This document shows, piece after piece, positions 12,960 to 22,218 of a stretch of 37,711 nucleotides of DNA (position 1 is the stretch's first letter; each line of letters starts with the position of its first letter). The stretch is from Chlamydiota bacterium. GTDB lineage: Bacteria; Chlamydiota; Chlamydiia; Chlamydiales; Rhabdochlamydiaceae. A model generated the notes under the pieces. It did no database searches and was not told where the DNA came from. It saw only the letters and a program-made list of their open reading frames with translations. The position numbers were made by a program, and so were the translations under genes. The stretch spans positions 1 through 37,711 of the forward strand of contig PSRO01000042.1 of assembly GCA_003176115.1 (NCBI GenBank), in the 5' to 3' direction.

Positions 12960-15890
12960 TTACAAGAAATCATCTTCATATTCATCTGAACTCTCGCTTT
13001 CTACAGAGGAGTTAGAATCTTTGGAACTAGAAGAGGAGAACCGTATGAATTCAGGTGTATGTTCAAATGCTGGTGCTAATATATCGAGTATATCTTTTCT
13101 ATCTTCTTTTGAAATAGAACCTGACTTTGTATAATTTATCAAAAACTCTAACAAGATCATACAAGATCCAGACTGTTTTTTTTCTAGGTCCTGTATTAGT
13201 AATTTCATAATTTCAGTTCTTTTTTCAGCAGCTTTAGCTTTTTCTTGTTCTAAGTTTTGTATTAGGGTGTCATAAATTTTTTCCTGCTCAAGTCTTGTCT
13301 TTTTTTCTAATACAAGTTGTTTAGTTATATTTTTAAATTCTTCTTCAAACTCTTGCTCAACTTTCTTTATATGCTGCTTTTCTTTTCCAAGAATTTTATT
13401 AGCTTGTAATAGTTGATCTTTTAAACCCTTTTCTGATTCAACTTTCTCATGAAGTCTTTCATTTAAAGCTTCATTTACAGTAGTTAATATCTCCATTTCT
13501 TTTCGCTGATCTTCAAATCGACTAGCTAGCTCTTGTAAATTTTTCTCTTCTGCTTTAGATAATAGTTGTTTATATAAAGTTGACTCTTCTTCTAAATTTT
13601 GAACGAGGTTTTCTTTTGCTTGCAAATCGGATTGTAATCGTTTGTATTCATGGCTAGTATGAATACTAGTATCATCAAGCTGTTGTGTGAGGCTAGCAAT
13701 AACCTCTTTTAAATCCTCTTTTCCCATGGATTCAATAGAAAGAAGGGTAGAAAGGTGTTCATAAGAAGAAGCGTGGCTCTCTTGCTTAATGCTTTCCATT
13801 GCTTTAAGGGCGCTTTCAATCGATTTTTGGGCGTTTTCATCGACTATTTCATAATTTGATAAAGTTTTTTCTAAATTAGATAATGCGTATTCAAGCGTAG
13901 ATAGTTTGCTATTTAAGGACGCTTTATCGCTTTCTAATTGAAAGATCTGCATTTGTAATTTTTTAAGCTCTTCAGGCTGAATTAGTGTTTTTACTTGTGA
14001 TTGTAATTCTATAAGGGACTCTTTTTTAAGAGTTAGCTGAGATTGTAAACCTGTAATTTTATTATTTACTTCATTTCTTTCCTTTTCATAAAATTCAACC
14101 AAATGATTTTTTTCACTTTGTAGAAGCTCTATTTGAGATTGCAGTCTTTGAGTATCATTTGTAGGTAAGCTTTGAATCTGTTGTTTTAAGGTTATAATTT
14201 CTTTATCTTTAGAAGGAAGATCATTTTGTAGAGTTGTATTTGCGGTCTCTAAGACTTCTCTAGTCTGAATAAGTTCAGTAAAGCAAGAAGTAAGAGTAGC
14301 TTGTTGTAATTGTAACCCAGCTTTATCACTTTGTAATATCTCTAATTGCTTTATAAGGTTTTGTTGCTCTAAACCTAAGGCTATTTTTTCTTCTTGTAGA
14401 TTAGATAGTTGTGAAGGCAATTGAGATAACTCTTCAAGTTGTTTCTTTAGAACTGCCATTTCTTGTTCTTTTTGCGCTAAAAGTTGGGAAGTTTCTTTGT
14501 AAGATTGAGCTGTAGAATTATTAATTTGCTCATCTTTAGCAGAAAGCTGCATTTGTAAGTCTTCAGTAAGTTTCTTTAACCTTTTTACCTCATCTTCAAA
14601 AGTAGTAGACGATTTGATTTGATTTTGATTTGCCTGAGCAAGTTGCTTTGCAAGGTTTTGTTGTTCTAATACTAAAGAGTCTTTCTCTTGTTGAAGGTTG
14701 GATAGTTGTGCTTGTAAATTAGGCAGTTCTTTTGATTTTTGTTTTAAAGTTGCAATTTCTTGTTGGGATTTAGAGAGCTGTTCCTTTAGTTCTTGATGAG
14801 CGTTATGCGAATCTCTGATCTGTTGTTCTAAGGTTATAATTTGCTTATCTTTAGTAGAAATCTGTGTTTGTAAAGATGCATTTGAGTGCTCTAATTGCTC
14901 AACATTAGCAGCATAGTTTGTAGATAGATTTGTTTGAGCTGTTTGAGTTTGAGCAAGTTGCTCTGTAAGGTTTTGTTGTTCTAATACTAAAGAGTCTTTC
15001 TCTTGTTGAAGGTTGGATAGTTGTGCTTGTAGAGTTATTATTTCTTGTTCTTTTTGTATTAAGCTTTGAGAATCTTTTTCATGAGATGTAGATGTAAGAT
15101 TATTAGCGTTTTCTATATCTGTTTGAGTAGGAGATGGAGTTAGCGGAGTGGTATTAGAGGTTTGATTTAAATTTCTAGATAGAAGAACTAGTAGTGCTCG
15201 GCAAATATCTCGTTGGTTGTCTACCAGTTTATTAATAAGAACATATTGTTCAGTCTGGGGGTATGTGATATTTTCTTGTTTAGAATTATGGATCAGCTCT
15301 GTTAGAAGCTGGAGTTGTTCTTTTATTACTTGGAGCTCTTCAGAATGAGGGGTTTTCTTATTTAGCTGGTCTTGTAGAGCCTCTATTTTAGCATGCAGTT
15401 GTTGTATTTGAGGATTTGAAACAGTGGCATCAAAGCCGATTGTAAAAGGGCTTTGTTCGTCTTTACTTGGCTGTGAAGGTATAAATAGAGGATGGATTTT
15501 ATCAGATTTCAACTCAGGAGAGGAACTAAAAGAAGGCGGTTCTTTAAATAAAGAGTCTACTTTTGTAATGATTTTCTCTTTTCTTGTTTTAATTTCTTCA
15601 GAGAGCTCTGGATCTTTTTTTGTATAAGAGGGAGCTGCTTTTGCATCTTCTACAGCTCTTTCTAATAGCTGAATTGTGATGCCCTCTTTTGTAAGATGGA
15701 TGCGAAGTTTGGTGTCTTTGGTGGGGTCAAAATTAGGGATAAGAGCAAGAAATCCTTCTGCATTAAGAAGTTTTCCCACTTTTTTTGCGATCCCTATTTG
15801 CATTGCTTCTTGTAAATCACTAGAGCAGGGCAGTGAGGCCCCTTCTTTATTAAATACTTGCAAATTGGATATATTAAGATTATTTATCAT
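12960..15890 (-). CDS. Very long coiled-coil protein with internal duplication, function unknown
   Basis: A 976-residue protein. The first about 90 residues look globular (IQLLERAV, DPTKDTKLRIHLTKEG). Residues about 90-170 are a Pro/Ser/Lys-rich linker. Nearly everything from about 170 to 930 is heptad coiled coil rich in Gln, Leu, Glu and Lys. The block LSNLQQEKDSLVLEQQNL occurs twice, encoded by 65 identical bases (14652-14716 and 14967-15031). The C-terminus is a Ser/acidic tail (SSSSSKDSNSSVESESSDEY). There is no signal peptide or membrane segment. Similarity of such sequences to tropomyosin- or SMC-like proteins is only compositional. A type III-secreted scaffold/effector or an internal structural protein are both possible. 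The gene stands alone, convergent with yajC. Confidence 0.8.
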   Translation of the reverse strand: MINNLNISNLQVFNKEGASLPCSSDLQEAMQIGIAKKVGKLLNAEGFLALIPNFDPTKDTKLRIHLTKEGITIQLLERAVEDAKAAPSYTKKDPELSEEIKTRKEKIITKVDSLFKEPPSFSSSPELKSDKIHPLFIPSQPSKDEQSPFTIGFDATVSNPQIQQLHAKIEALQDQLNKKTPHSEELQVIKEQLQLLTELIHNSKQENITYPQTEQYVLINKLVDNQRDICRALLVLLSRNLNQTSNTTPLTPSPTQTDIENANNLTSTSHEKDSQSLIQKEQEIITLQAQLSNLQQEKDSLVLEQQNLTEQLAQTQTAQTNLSTNYAANVEQLEHSNASLQTQISTKDKQIITLEQQIRDSHNAHQELKEQLSKSQQEIATLKQKSKELPNLQAQLSNLQQEKDSLVLEQQNLAKQLAQANQNQIKSSTTFEDEVKRLKKLTEDLQMQLSAKDEQINNSTAQSYKETSQLLAQKEQEMAVLKKQLEELSQLPSQLSNLQEEKIALGLEQQNLIKQLEILQSDKAGLQLQQATLTSCFTELIQTREVLETANTTLQNDLPSKDKEIITLKQQIQSLPTNDTQRLQSQIELLQSEKNHLVEFYEKERNEVNNKITGLQSQLTLKKESLIELQSQVKTLIQPEELKKLQMQIFQLESDKASLNSKLSTLEYALSNLEKTLSNYEIVDENAQKSIESALKAMESIKQESHASSYEHLSTLLSIESMGKEDLKEVIASLTQQLDDTSIHTSHEYKRLQSDLQAKENLVQNLEEESTLYKQLLSKAEEKNLQELASRFEDQRKEMEILTTVNEALNERLHEKVESEKGLKDQLLQANKILGKEKQHIKKVEQEFEEEFKNITKQLVLEKKTRLEQEKIYDTLIQNLEQEKAKAAEKRTEIMKLLIQDLEKKQSGSCMILLEFLINYTKSGSISKEDRKDILDILAPAFEHTPEFIRFSSSSSKDSNSSVESESSDEYEDDFL
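14652..15031 (-). repeat. Two identical 65-bp direct repeats inside the coiled-coil gene
   Basis: Bases 14652-14716 and 14967-15031 are identical. The offset is 315 bases, exactly 105 codons or 15 heptads, so the repeat keeps both reading frame and coiled-coil register. Similar but diverged versions of the same block occur elsewhere in the gene (LSNLQEEKIALGLEQQNL near 14350-14400). Confidence 0.9.
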
Positions 15891-16040
15891 GATATTTTCT
15901 TATTATTTTTATATTAAGTAAGTTATTTGATTATATTTTATATGTTAGAGATAAATTTACGTTAAAGACCTGAATATAAATTGATTGTTTTTTTGTTTAC
16001 GATAAACTAACACATATGTTAACTCTCTGTTAGAGGGCTT

Positions 16041-17213
16041 ATGCTTTTAATTACCAGTATTTTATGTTTTTTTGGTTCTTTTAGTTTTTTCCCAAAAATG
16101 CAACCCACCGTGTATTTGTCCTGGGAAAATGATCCTGCTACAAGCATGGTCATACATTGGTATACAGAAGATGAAGAAGACTCCAAGATCAAATATCGTA
16201 AACAAGGAGAAAGTGTATGGTCTTATAAAGAAGGGACTTATGTTCATTTGCGGCATTTACCCCTGCGCATTCATTCAGTGGAACTACTTGATCTTGAGCC
16301 TAATACAGAATACGAGTTTAGCTTAGGTAAGAAGGTCTATCGATTTCGAAGTCTGCCTATGGATTTAAGATATCCTCTTTGTTTTGCTGTGGGAGGAGAT
16401 GTTTACTATTATTTAGATTTAATGCGCAAAATGGCTTTACAAATCGCAGCTAGATCCCCTGATTTTGTGGTAGTTGGAGGAGATATTGCTTATACCCGTG
16501 GAAGTAAGCAGTTGTTTAAACAAAGAGATTGGCAGGAAAAAAGATGGGTTACCTTTTTTAATACTTGGTCGGAAACAATGAAAACCTCTGATGGGAGATT
16601 AATCCCGATTGTTGGTGTATTGGGGAACCATGATGTTGAGCGCATCGGTCTAGAAGAAGAGGAAATCGTATATAGGTTTTTACCTGAAATAAGATCTTTT
16701 AAAGTGATAGATATTGGTAGCTTGTCTCTTTTTTTGCTTGATACTGGCCATCGATATCAGGTTAAAGCACAAGAGAAGTGGTTAGAACAAGAATTAGAAA
16801 AAAGAGAAAAAAACGCTTATAAAATGGCAGTTTATCACGTCTCTGGCTACCCTTCTGTTTACTCTGAAGAGGGAATAACTCCAAGGAGAATTCGAGGGTA
16901 TTGGCATCCTCATTTTGATCGTTATCATCTACAAATAGCCTTTGAGAATCATAACCATGCCTATAAGAGAACCTATCCTTTAAAAAATGGGAAATACGAT
17001 CCGGAAGGGGTCATATATATGGGGGATGGCTCTTGGGGGGTTTGGACACGAGTTCCTAAAGAGAAATGGTATTTAGAAAAAAAAGCAAAAGTCAATGCAG
17101 TGTGTGTAGTGCAAATAGATCAAGAAAAAGCAGTAGTAGAGGCAATAGATATCAAGGGAAAGATGATCGACTCTGTGACAATTATACCTCAAGGAGCAGG
17201 ATCTGCTCCTTGA
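16041..17213 (+). CDS. Purple acid phosphatase-like metallophosphoesterase with N-terminal Fn3-like domain
   Basis: A 390-residue protein. A hydrophobic N-terminus (about 1-16) suggests export. Residues about 20-105 form the beta-rich domain typical of purple acid phosphatases (PTVYLSWENDPATSMVIHWYT; LEPNTEYEF). The metallophosphoesterase core follows: VGGDVYYY, VVGGDIAYTRG, GVLGNHDVE, VYHVSGYP and FENHNHAYKR, giving the Asp, Asn and His ligands of a dinuclear metal site. The last motif reads ENHNHAYKR where many relatives have GHxH. It probably hydrolyses phosphate esters outside the cytoplasm; the substrate is unknown. AGAGGG lies 4 bases before the ATG. Its last codons are part of a terminator hairpin. 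Confidence 0.85.
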   Translation: MLLITSILCFFGSFSFFPKMQPTVYLSWENDPATSMVIHWYTEDEEDSKIKYRKQGESVWSYKEGTYVHLRHLPLRIHSVELLDLEPNTEYEFSLGKKVYRFRSLPMDLRYPLCFAVGGDVYYYLDLMRKMALQIAARSPDFVVVGGDIAYTRGSKQLFKQRDWQEKRWVTFFNTWSETMKTSDGRLIPIVGVLGNHDVERIGLEEEEIVYRFLPEIRSFKVIDIGSLSLFLLDTGHRYQVKAQEKWLEQELEKREKNAYKMAVYHVSGYPSVYSEEGITPRRIRGYWHPHFDRYHLQIAFENHNHAYKRTYPLKNGKYDPEGVIYMGDGSWGVWTRVPKEKWYLEKKAKVNAVCVVQIDQEKAVVEAIDIKGKMIDSVTIIPQGAGSAP

Positions 17214-17225
17214 GGCGAGGTTTTT
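17187..17225 (+). terminator. Terminator hairpin that includes the stop codon of the phosphoesterase gene
   Basis: CCTCAAGGAGCAG (17187-17199) pairs perfectly with CTGCTCCTTGAGG (17203-17215) around a 3-base loop. CGAGG and a run of five T follow. The stem covers the last codons and the TGA at 17211-17213 and ends just before the convergent htpG stop. Confidence 0.75.
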
Positions 17226-19062
17226 AAGGACAGAAATCTGCCATTTTTTCCAATACTCGATTAGAGCGCAAAACAAAAGAAGATAGGGCCTCTGGCGCTA
17301 GTTCTTTTTGAGAAAGCAAGGAAAGCTCATAAATATGATAAATGAGCTCTTTGGCAAGTTCTGGTTCTTTTGTTTCTAATTGATAGGCTTTTTGTACAAG
17401 TTTATTATTGGTATTTACTACAAAAGTATTTTTAGAAGGCAAATGGAAAGATTGTTTGGTGAAAGCCATTGTCTCACGCATCCTTCGCATATGCTCATCA
17501 ATCACCAAAAGAGCTGGAACTGTATCATTGACAAGACTTTTTGCTTCTACTTCGAGATGCTCTATTTGTAATTTAGAACGGATGAAGTCTGCCATTTTAG
17601 CAGCCTCTGTACGCCCATCTGCATCAAGCAGAGTGTGCTCCCTAGCTTTATCAAGAATGGTTTCATCAAGCGCTCCATCGATTCTTTGAAAGCGTATCTT
17701 ATCTAATTTACTTTCTAAAAAACTCATAAGATGATTGTCAATTGGTGAAGGAGCATATAAAACCTCCATGCCTTTTGCTTGATATAGATCAAGAATATGG
17801 TTATGAGAATGCTCTTGAGAAACATAGAAGATCTTATTTTCATGAGAAGAACGATTGCGTTCTATATATTCTTCTACTGTTGTCCACTCTTTGTTTGTTT
17901 GCTGCCAAATGAGCAAACTTTTAAGACGCTCATACCACTTGTCATCTTGTAACATCCCCAGTTTGATAATCCACTCAATATCCGGCCATGTTTGAATAAA
18001 CTGCTCGCGATTCGTGGTATATAAAGAGAGTAGGCGATCGCTTACTTTTTTAGAGATATGCTGCGATAGTTGCCTTACTGTACGATCGACCTGTAGGGTG
18101 CTACGTGATACATTTAAAGGGATATCAGGGCTATCAATAGCTCCTCTTAATACCATCAGGTAGTCAGGCAAAACATCTTTACAGTTGTCTGATACATAAA
18201 CGCGATTACAAAAGAGCTTAATGGTATTTTGGTTCCAGTCAAAGCGACCCGTAATTTTGGGGAAGTAAAGGATCCCTTTTAAATTAAATGGATAATCTAC
18301 GTTGAGATGGATCCAAAAGATCGGATCTGGCTCTGGCTCTAAGGGATTTAAGGGATAGAGTTGATGATAGAAGTCGATATATTCCTTATCTGTGCAGTCA
18401 GCAGAGCTCTTTAACCACAAGGGGTCTTTAGCATTGATTTGCTTGTCATTTAGGTAAATAGGAACAGGCAAGAATGCACAATATTTTTGCAGGAGAGTAT
18501 TTAATCTTGTCTCTTCTAAAAACTCTTCCTCCTCTGAGGACACATGTAAGGTAATCGTAGTTCCTCTAGATGTCCTAGTTCCTTTTTCTAGTTCATAGGA
18601 GGAAGAACCATCACAAGACCAAAGAGCTGGCTCTGTTTCCGGAACGTAAGAGAGAGAATCAATGCTAACCTTATCCGCAATCATGTAGGCGGAGTAAAAT
18701 CCAAGACCAAAATGTCCAATGATTTGATCTTGTTCTTTTTCGGTTTTATATTTGCTCAAAAATTCTTTTGCTCCTGAAAAGGCAATCTGTGCAATATATT
18801 TTTCTATTTCCTCTGCGCTCATGCCAAGGCCTGTATCGCTAAAGGTTAGAGTTTTTTTCTCTTTATCGATAGTTAAATCAATCCGAAAAGAGCTATCTTC
18901 GATAGCGAGTTTTTCATGATCTTTTAACACTTTGCATTTATGAATGGCATCACATGCATTAGAAATAAGCTCACGTACAAAAATTTCTTTGTCTGAATAG
19001 AGCCACTGTTTAATGATCGGTAAAATATTTTCTGTGTCAATTTTTAAATTGCCATGCTTCAT
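17224..19062 (-). CDS. htpG: Molecular chaperone HtpG (Hsp90)
   Basis: A 612-residue Hsp90, close to the roughly 620 residues usual in bacteria. The GHKL ATP site is clear: FVRELISNACDAIHK (Glu and Asn of motif I), TFSDTGLGMS (motif II) and IGHFGLGFYSAYM (lid and motif III). The middle domain has FCNRVYVSDNC and the catalytic-loop-like region IPLNVSRSTLQ. The C-terminal dimerisation part is present. AAAGGAGGT sits 6 bases before the ATG, one of the best ribosome sites in the window. It follows the symporter gene by 21 bases on the same strand, so the two may share a transcript. Confidence 0.96.
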   Translation of the reverse strand: MKHGNLKIDTENILPIIKQWLYSDKEIFVRELISNACDAIHKCKVLKDHEKLAIEDSSFRIDLTIDKEKKTLTFSDTGLGMSAEEIEKYIAQIAFSGAKEFLSKYKTEKEQDQIIGHFGLGFYSAYMIADKVSIDSLSYVPETEPALWSCDGSSSYELEKGTRTSRGTTITLHVSSEEEEFLEETRLNTLLQKYCAFLPVPIYLNDKQINAKDPLWLKSSADCTDKEYIDFYHQLYPLNPLEPEPDPIFWIHLNVDYPFNLKGILYFPKITGRFDWNQNTIKLFCNRVYVSDNCKDVLPDYLMVLRGAIDSPDIPLNVSRSTLQVDRTVRQLSQHISKKVSDRLLSLYTTNREQFIQTWPDIEWIIKLGMLQDDKWYERLKSLLIWQQTNKEWTTVEEYIERNRSSHENKIFYVSQEHSHNHILDLYQAKGMEVLYAPSPIDNHLMSFLESKLDKIRFQRIDGALDETILDKAREHTLLDADGRTEAAKMADFIRSKLQIEHLEVEAKSLVNDTVPALLVIDEHMRRMRETMAFTKQSFHLPSKNTFVVNTNNKLVQKAYQLETKEPELAKELIYHIYELSLLSQKELAPEALSSFVLRSNRVLEKMADFCP

Positions 19063-19083
19063 TATATACCTCCTTTAATCGTA

Positions 19084-20481
19084 TTATTTAGATGGAATAC
19101 GACAATAGTTTGAGAACAAATTAATATCAATTAATTTAGCTTCCTCTAAAACGATTAGTAGAATCGCAAGGGGAGCTAGCCATCTAATCATAAAAAACCA
19201 GATAGGCATAATTTTACCAAGCTTTGATCCTTTAAGAAACTCTTTATATACGGTTTGACGCCGCATTACCCAGCCAATAAAAAGGGTGGTGAATAAGGCA
19301 CTGAGAAGAAGCATCCAATTACCTGTTACGTAATCTAGGGTTTCAAAAAATGTTCGGCCATACATGTTTTTCCAATTAGCAAAAAGAAATCCTGATCCAG
19401 ATAGAGCAGAAGGAATGGCAAATAGGAAAACCGCAGAAGATGCAATGGTAACAGCTTTGATTCTTTGCCATTTAAATAATTCCATGAGATTGGCCACTAA
19501 TACTTCAAATAGAGAAATAGAGGAGGTAAGGGAGGTAAAAACCAATAAAACAAAGAATGTTGTGGAAATAACCAAGCTTCCTGGGAGTTTAGCAAAGAGA
19601 ATAGGCAGGGTTTTAAAGACTAATCCCGCGCCTGCTTGTGGCTCTATCCCAAAAGTAAAAATAATTGGGAAGATCATCATAGCAGACATTAAAGATACTA
19701 AAACCGTCATGCCGCTGACAATCAAACCTGTTTTTGCAATATTTTCAGAGGGTGACATATAGCTGCCATAGGTTAGAATAATACCTAATCCAACACTTAA
19801 GGTAAAAAACGACATGCCAAGCGCATGAAGTACACTAGAAGCAGAGAATGTGGAACAATCAGGATAGAAGACAAAACGGAAAGCCTGTCCAAATCCATCC
19901 AATGTTGTACTAAAGATAAAAAGACTGAGTAAAATACACATGAGAGCAGGGGTAAGAATACGACTCCAGTGCTCGATCCCTTTTCGGACCCCGCCACATA
20001 CAACACCGATATTAAACAGCACAAAGGTAAAAGTCCAGAATAGGTTAATATCACCGGACGCCTGCAGTATATCAAACACGGATTTTATTTGCTCTGGAGT
20101 CTTCCCCTCTGTAAATTTAGTAAGAGATAAAAAAATATAGTTAACGCACCAACCTGAAACCACACAATAATAGGAAAGAATGAAAAAAGTGGTTAGTACA
20201 GTCAGCCACCCTAGTAATTTCCAGTTAGGGGATGCATTGCTGAGTTTAGAGAATGCCCCTACTGCACTTAGTTGAGAGGAGCGCCCAATTACAAGCTCTC
20301 CAATAAACACAGGGAGTGCAATAAAGAAGGTAAATACTAGATAGAGCAGGACGAATAGGCCTCCTCCATTTTGTCCTGTTACATAAGGGAAACGCCAGAG
20401 GCTTCCAAGACCAATTGCTGAGCCAGCTGTAGCTAAAATAAAGCCCATTCTCGAGCCCCAATGTTCTCGTATCTGTTTCAT
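19084..20481 (-). CDS. Sodium:neurotransmitter symporter (SNF/NSS) family amino-acid transporter
   Basis: A 465-residue multi-span protein with about 11-12 hydrophobic segments. The hallmark of TM1 is present (GSAIGLGSLWRFPYVTGQNG), which forms the sodium and substrate sites in LeuT-fold NSS proteins, followed by the GGGLFVLLYL stretch of TM2. Bacterial members import amino acids such as tryptophan, tyrosine or branched-chain ones with sodium. The substrate here cannot be read. Chlamydia also has an SNF-family transporter, in keeping with dependence on host amino acids. GGGAAG precedes the ATG, and a promoter-like pair lies upstream (20518-20546). Confidence 0.92.
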   Translation of the reverse strand: MKQIREHWGSRMGFILATAGSAIGLGSLWRFPYVTGQNGGGLFVLLYLVFTFFIALPVFIGELVIGRSSQLSAVGAFSKLSNASPNWKLLGWLTVLTTFFILSYYCVVSGWCVNYIFLSLTKFTEGKTPEQIKSVFDILQASGDINLFWTFTFVLFNIGVVCGGVRKGIEHWSRILTPALMCILLSLFIFSTTLDGFGQAFRFVFYPDCSTFSASSVLHALGMSFFTLSVGLGIILTYGSYMSPSENIAKTGLIVSGMTVLVSLMSAMMIFPIIFTFGIEPQAGAGLVFKTLPILFAKLPGSLVISTTFFVLLVFTSLTSSISLFEVLVANLMELFKWQRIKAVTIASSAVFLFAIPSALSGSGFLFANWKNMYGRTFFETLDYVTGNWMLLLSALFTTLFIGWVMRRQTVYKEFLKGSKLGKIMPIWFFMIRWLAPLAILLIVLEEAKLIDINLFSNYCRIPSK

Positions 20482-20517
20482 ATTCTTCCCTGTGTATTTT
20501 TAAAATAAAGGGGAATA

Positions 20518-20546
20518 AGTATCTCTTTTTGTAGATTAGACGTCAA
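20518..20546 (-). promoter_or_regulatory. Promoter-like site for the symporter-htpG unit
   Basis: On the minus strand TTGACG (20541-20546) and GATACT (20518-20523) are 17 bases apart, about 40 bases before the symporter start. A weaker plus-strand pair for nadE, TTGAGG (20550-20555) and TATTTT (20574-20579), starts just beside it, so the 123-base gap serves two divergent units. Confidence 0.45.
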
Positions 20547-20604
20547 GTATTGAGGCTAATTGTTTCAATCGGCTATTTTAAAAAAAAGAAGATAAGAAGG
20601 ATCT

Positions 20605-22218
20605 ATGCGTATTTTTGTTGCTCAATTAAATCCGATCATTGGTGATTTAGAAGGAAATACAAAAAAAATACTTTATGCTTTAGAGCAGGCGCGTTTAAGC
20701 AATGCAGAGCTTGTCCTCTTCTCAGAACTTATTTTGTCCGGCTATCCTCCAGAGGATTTATTATTACAAAGGACTTTTATAGAAGCGCATTCTTATTATT
20801 TGGAGCAGATTATTGCAGCGTCTTCTGATTTAGTTGTAATTTTAGGATTGGTTCGTCAAAGTAAAGAGAGGGTGGAAAAATCTCTGATCAATAGTGCTGC
20901 AGTTATTTATGATAGAAAACTTTTAGGTTTTCAAGATAAACAATTACTTCCTACCTACGATGTCTTTGATGAGAGGCGCTATTTTGAACCGGGAGCAAAA
21001 ACCTGTATTTGGCTATTGAAGGGTAAAAGAATAGGGATTTTGATTTGCGAGGATATGTGGCAACACTTAAGAGGTGTTTATACACACGATCCTGTATTAG
21101 ATCTAGTTGATTTGCAACCAGATCTCGTCCTTAACTTATCAGCTTCTCCCTATAGATTTCAAAAATTAGAAACTTGTATTGAAGTATGTCTTGCTTGTGC
21201 ACGCACATTGAGATGTCCTGTTGTGCTTTGCTGTCAGGTTGGAGCGAACGATCAGCTTGTATTTGCAGGCTATAGTACCTATGTAAACAGTCAAGCTAAA
21301 CTGCAACAATTAGCAAAAGGATTTGAAGAAGATAACATGCTTCTTGATACAGAAGCTGTGCCTACACCCTATGCTTTTACGACGGATCCGTTCAAAGATC
21401 TATATCAGGCACTTGTGTTAGGTGTAAGGGATTACTTTGTTAAACTGGGATTTAAAAAAGCTTGCCTGGGGATATCAGGTGGCATTGATTCCGCTTTGGT
21501 AGCTTGCATTGCAGTGGATGCATTAGGCAGAGAAAATGTATTAGGCATTACGATGCCTTCTCGCTATAGTTCAAAACAAAGCCTCTTGGATGCTATACAA
21601 TTAGCAAAAAACTTAAAAATACCGCTAAAACAAATTCCCATTGAAAAGCCATTTCAAGCCTATCTTGAACTTTTACAGCCTTATTTTGTAGATCAAGAAT
21701 GTGATGCAACCGAGGAGAATTTACAAGCTCGTATTAGAGGGGCTATTTTAATGGCTTTTTCCAATAAGTTTGGACACTTAGTTTTGAGTACAGGTAATAA
21801 AAGTGAAATGGCAATGGGTTATTGCACTTTATATGGGGACATGTGTGGGGGTTTAAGCGTATTATCAGATGTGACTAAACAGCAGGTGTATACTCTAGCT
21901 AATCTACATAAACAACGCATTCCTAAATCTACTGTAAAAAAACCTCCTTCAGCTGAGCTTAAGCCCAATCAATTAGATAGCGATTCTCTTCCTCCTTATG
22001 ATATTATAGATCAAGTATTGCAGGGGTATATGGAAGAGCACCTTGCTCCTGAAGAAATTTCCCATCAATATCGAATACCCCTTGATCTGGTGAAGCAATT
22101 AATGAAAAGAATGTATAATGCAGAGTATAAACGCCAACAAGCAGCTCCTGGAATTCGCGTGAGCCGCAGGGCTTTTCAAGCAGGAAGGCGATTTCCCATT
22201 GTGCAAAAATGGGTTTAA
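20605..22218 (+). CDS. nadE: Glutamine-dependent NAD+ synthase
   Basis: A 537-residue two-domain enzyme that makes NAD+ from deamido-NAD+ using ammonia from glutamine. The N-terminal nitrilase-type glutaminase domain has the Glu-Lys-Cys triad: Glu41 (LFSELILSGYPPED), Lys112 (FQDKQLLPTYDVFDERRYF) and Cys148 (ILICEDMW). The C-terminal synthetase has the pyrophosphate loop SGGIDS (291-296), LSTGNKSEMAMGYCTLYGD and KPPSAELKPNQ. Length is normal for the short two-domain form. AAGGA lies upstream of the ATG. Classical Chlamydia have very limited NAD synthesis, so this gene fits an environmental relative. Its 3' end overlaps the convergent epmA by 4 bases. Confidence 0.95.
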   Translation: MRIFVAQLNPIIGDLEGNTKKILYALEQARLSNAELVLFSELILSGYPPEDLLLQRTFIEAHSYYLEQIIAASSDLVVILGLVRQSKERVEKSLINSAAVIYDRKLLGFQDKQLLPTYDVFDERRYFEPGAKTCIWLLKGKRIGILICEDMWQHLRGVYTHDPVLDLVDLQPDLVLNLSASPYRFQKLETCIEVCLACARTLRCPVVLCCQVGANDQLVFAGYSTYVNSQAKLQQLAKGFEEDNMLLDTEAVPTPYAFTTDPFKDLYQALVLGVRDYFVKLGFKKACLGISGGIDSALVACIAVDALGRENVLGITMPSRYSSKQSLLDAIQLAKNLKIPLKQIPIEKPFQAYLELLQPYFVDQECDATEENLQARIRGAILMAFSNKFGHLVLSTGNKSEMAMGYCTLYGDMCGGLSVLSDVTKQQVYTLANLHKQRIPKSTVKKPPSAELKPNQLDSDSLPPYDIIDQVLQGYMEEHLAPEEISHQYRIPLDLVKQLMKRMYNAEYKRQQAAPGIRVSRRAFQAGRRFPIVQKWV

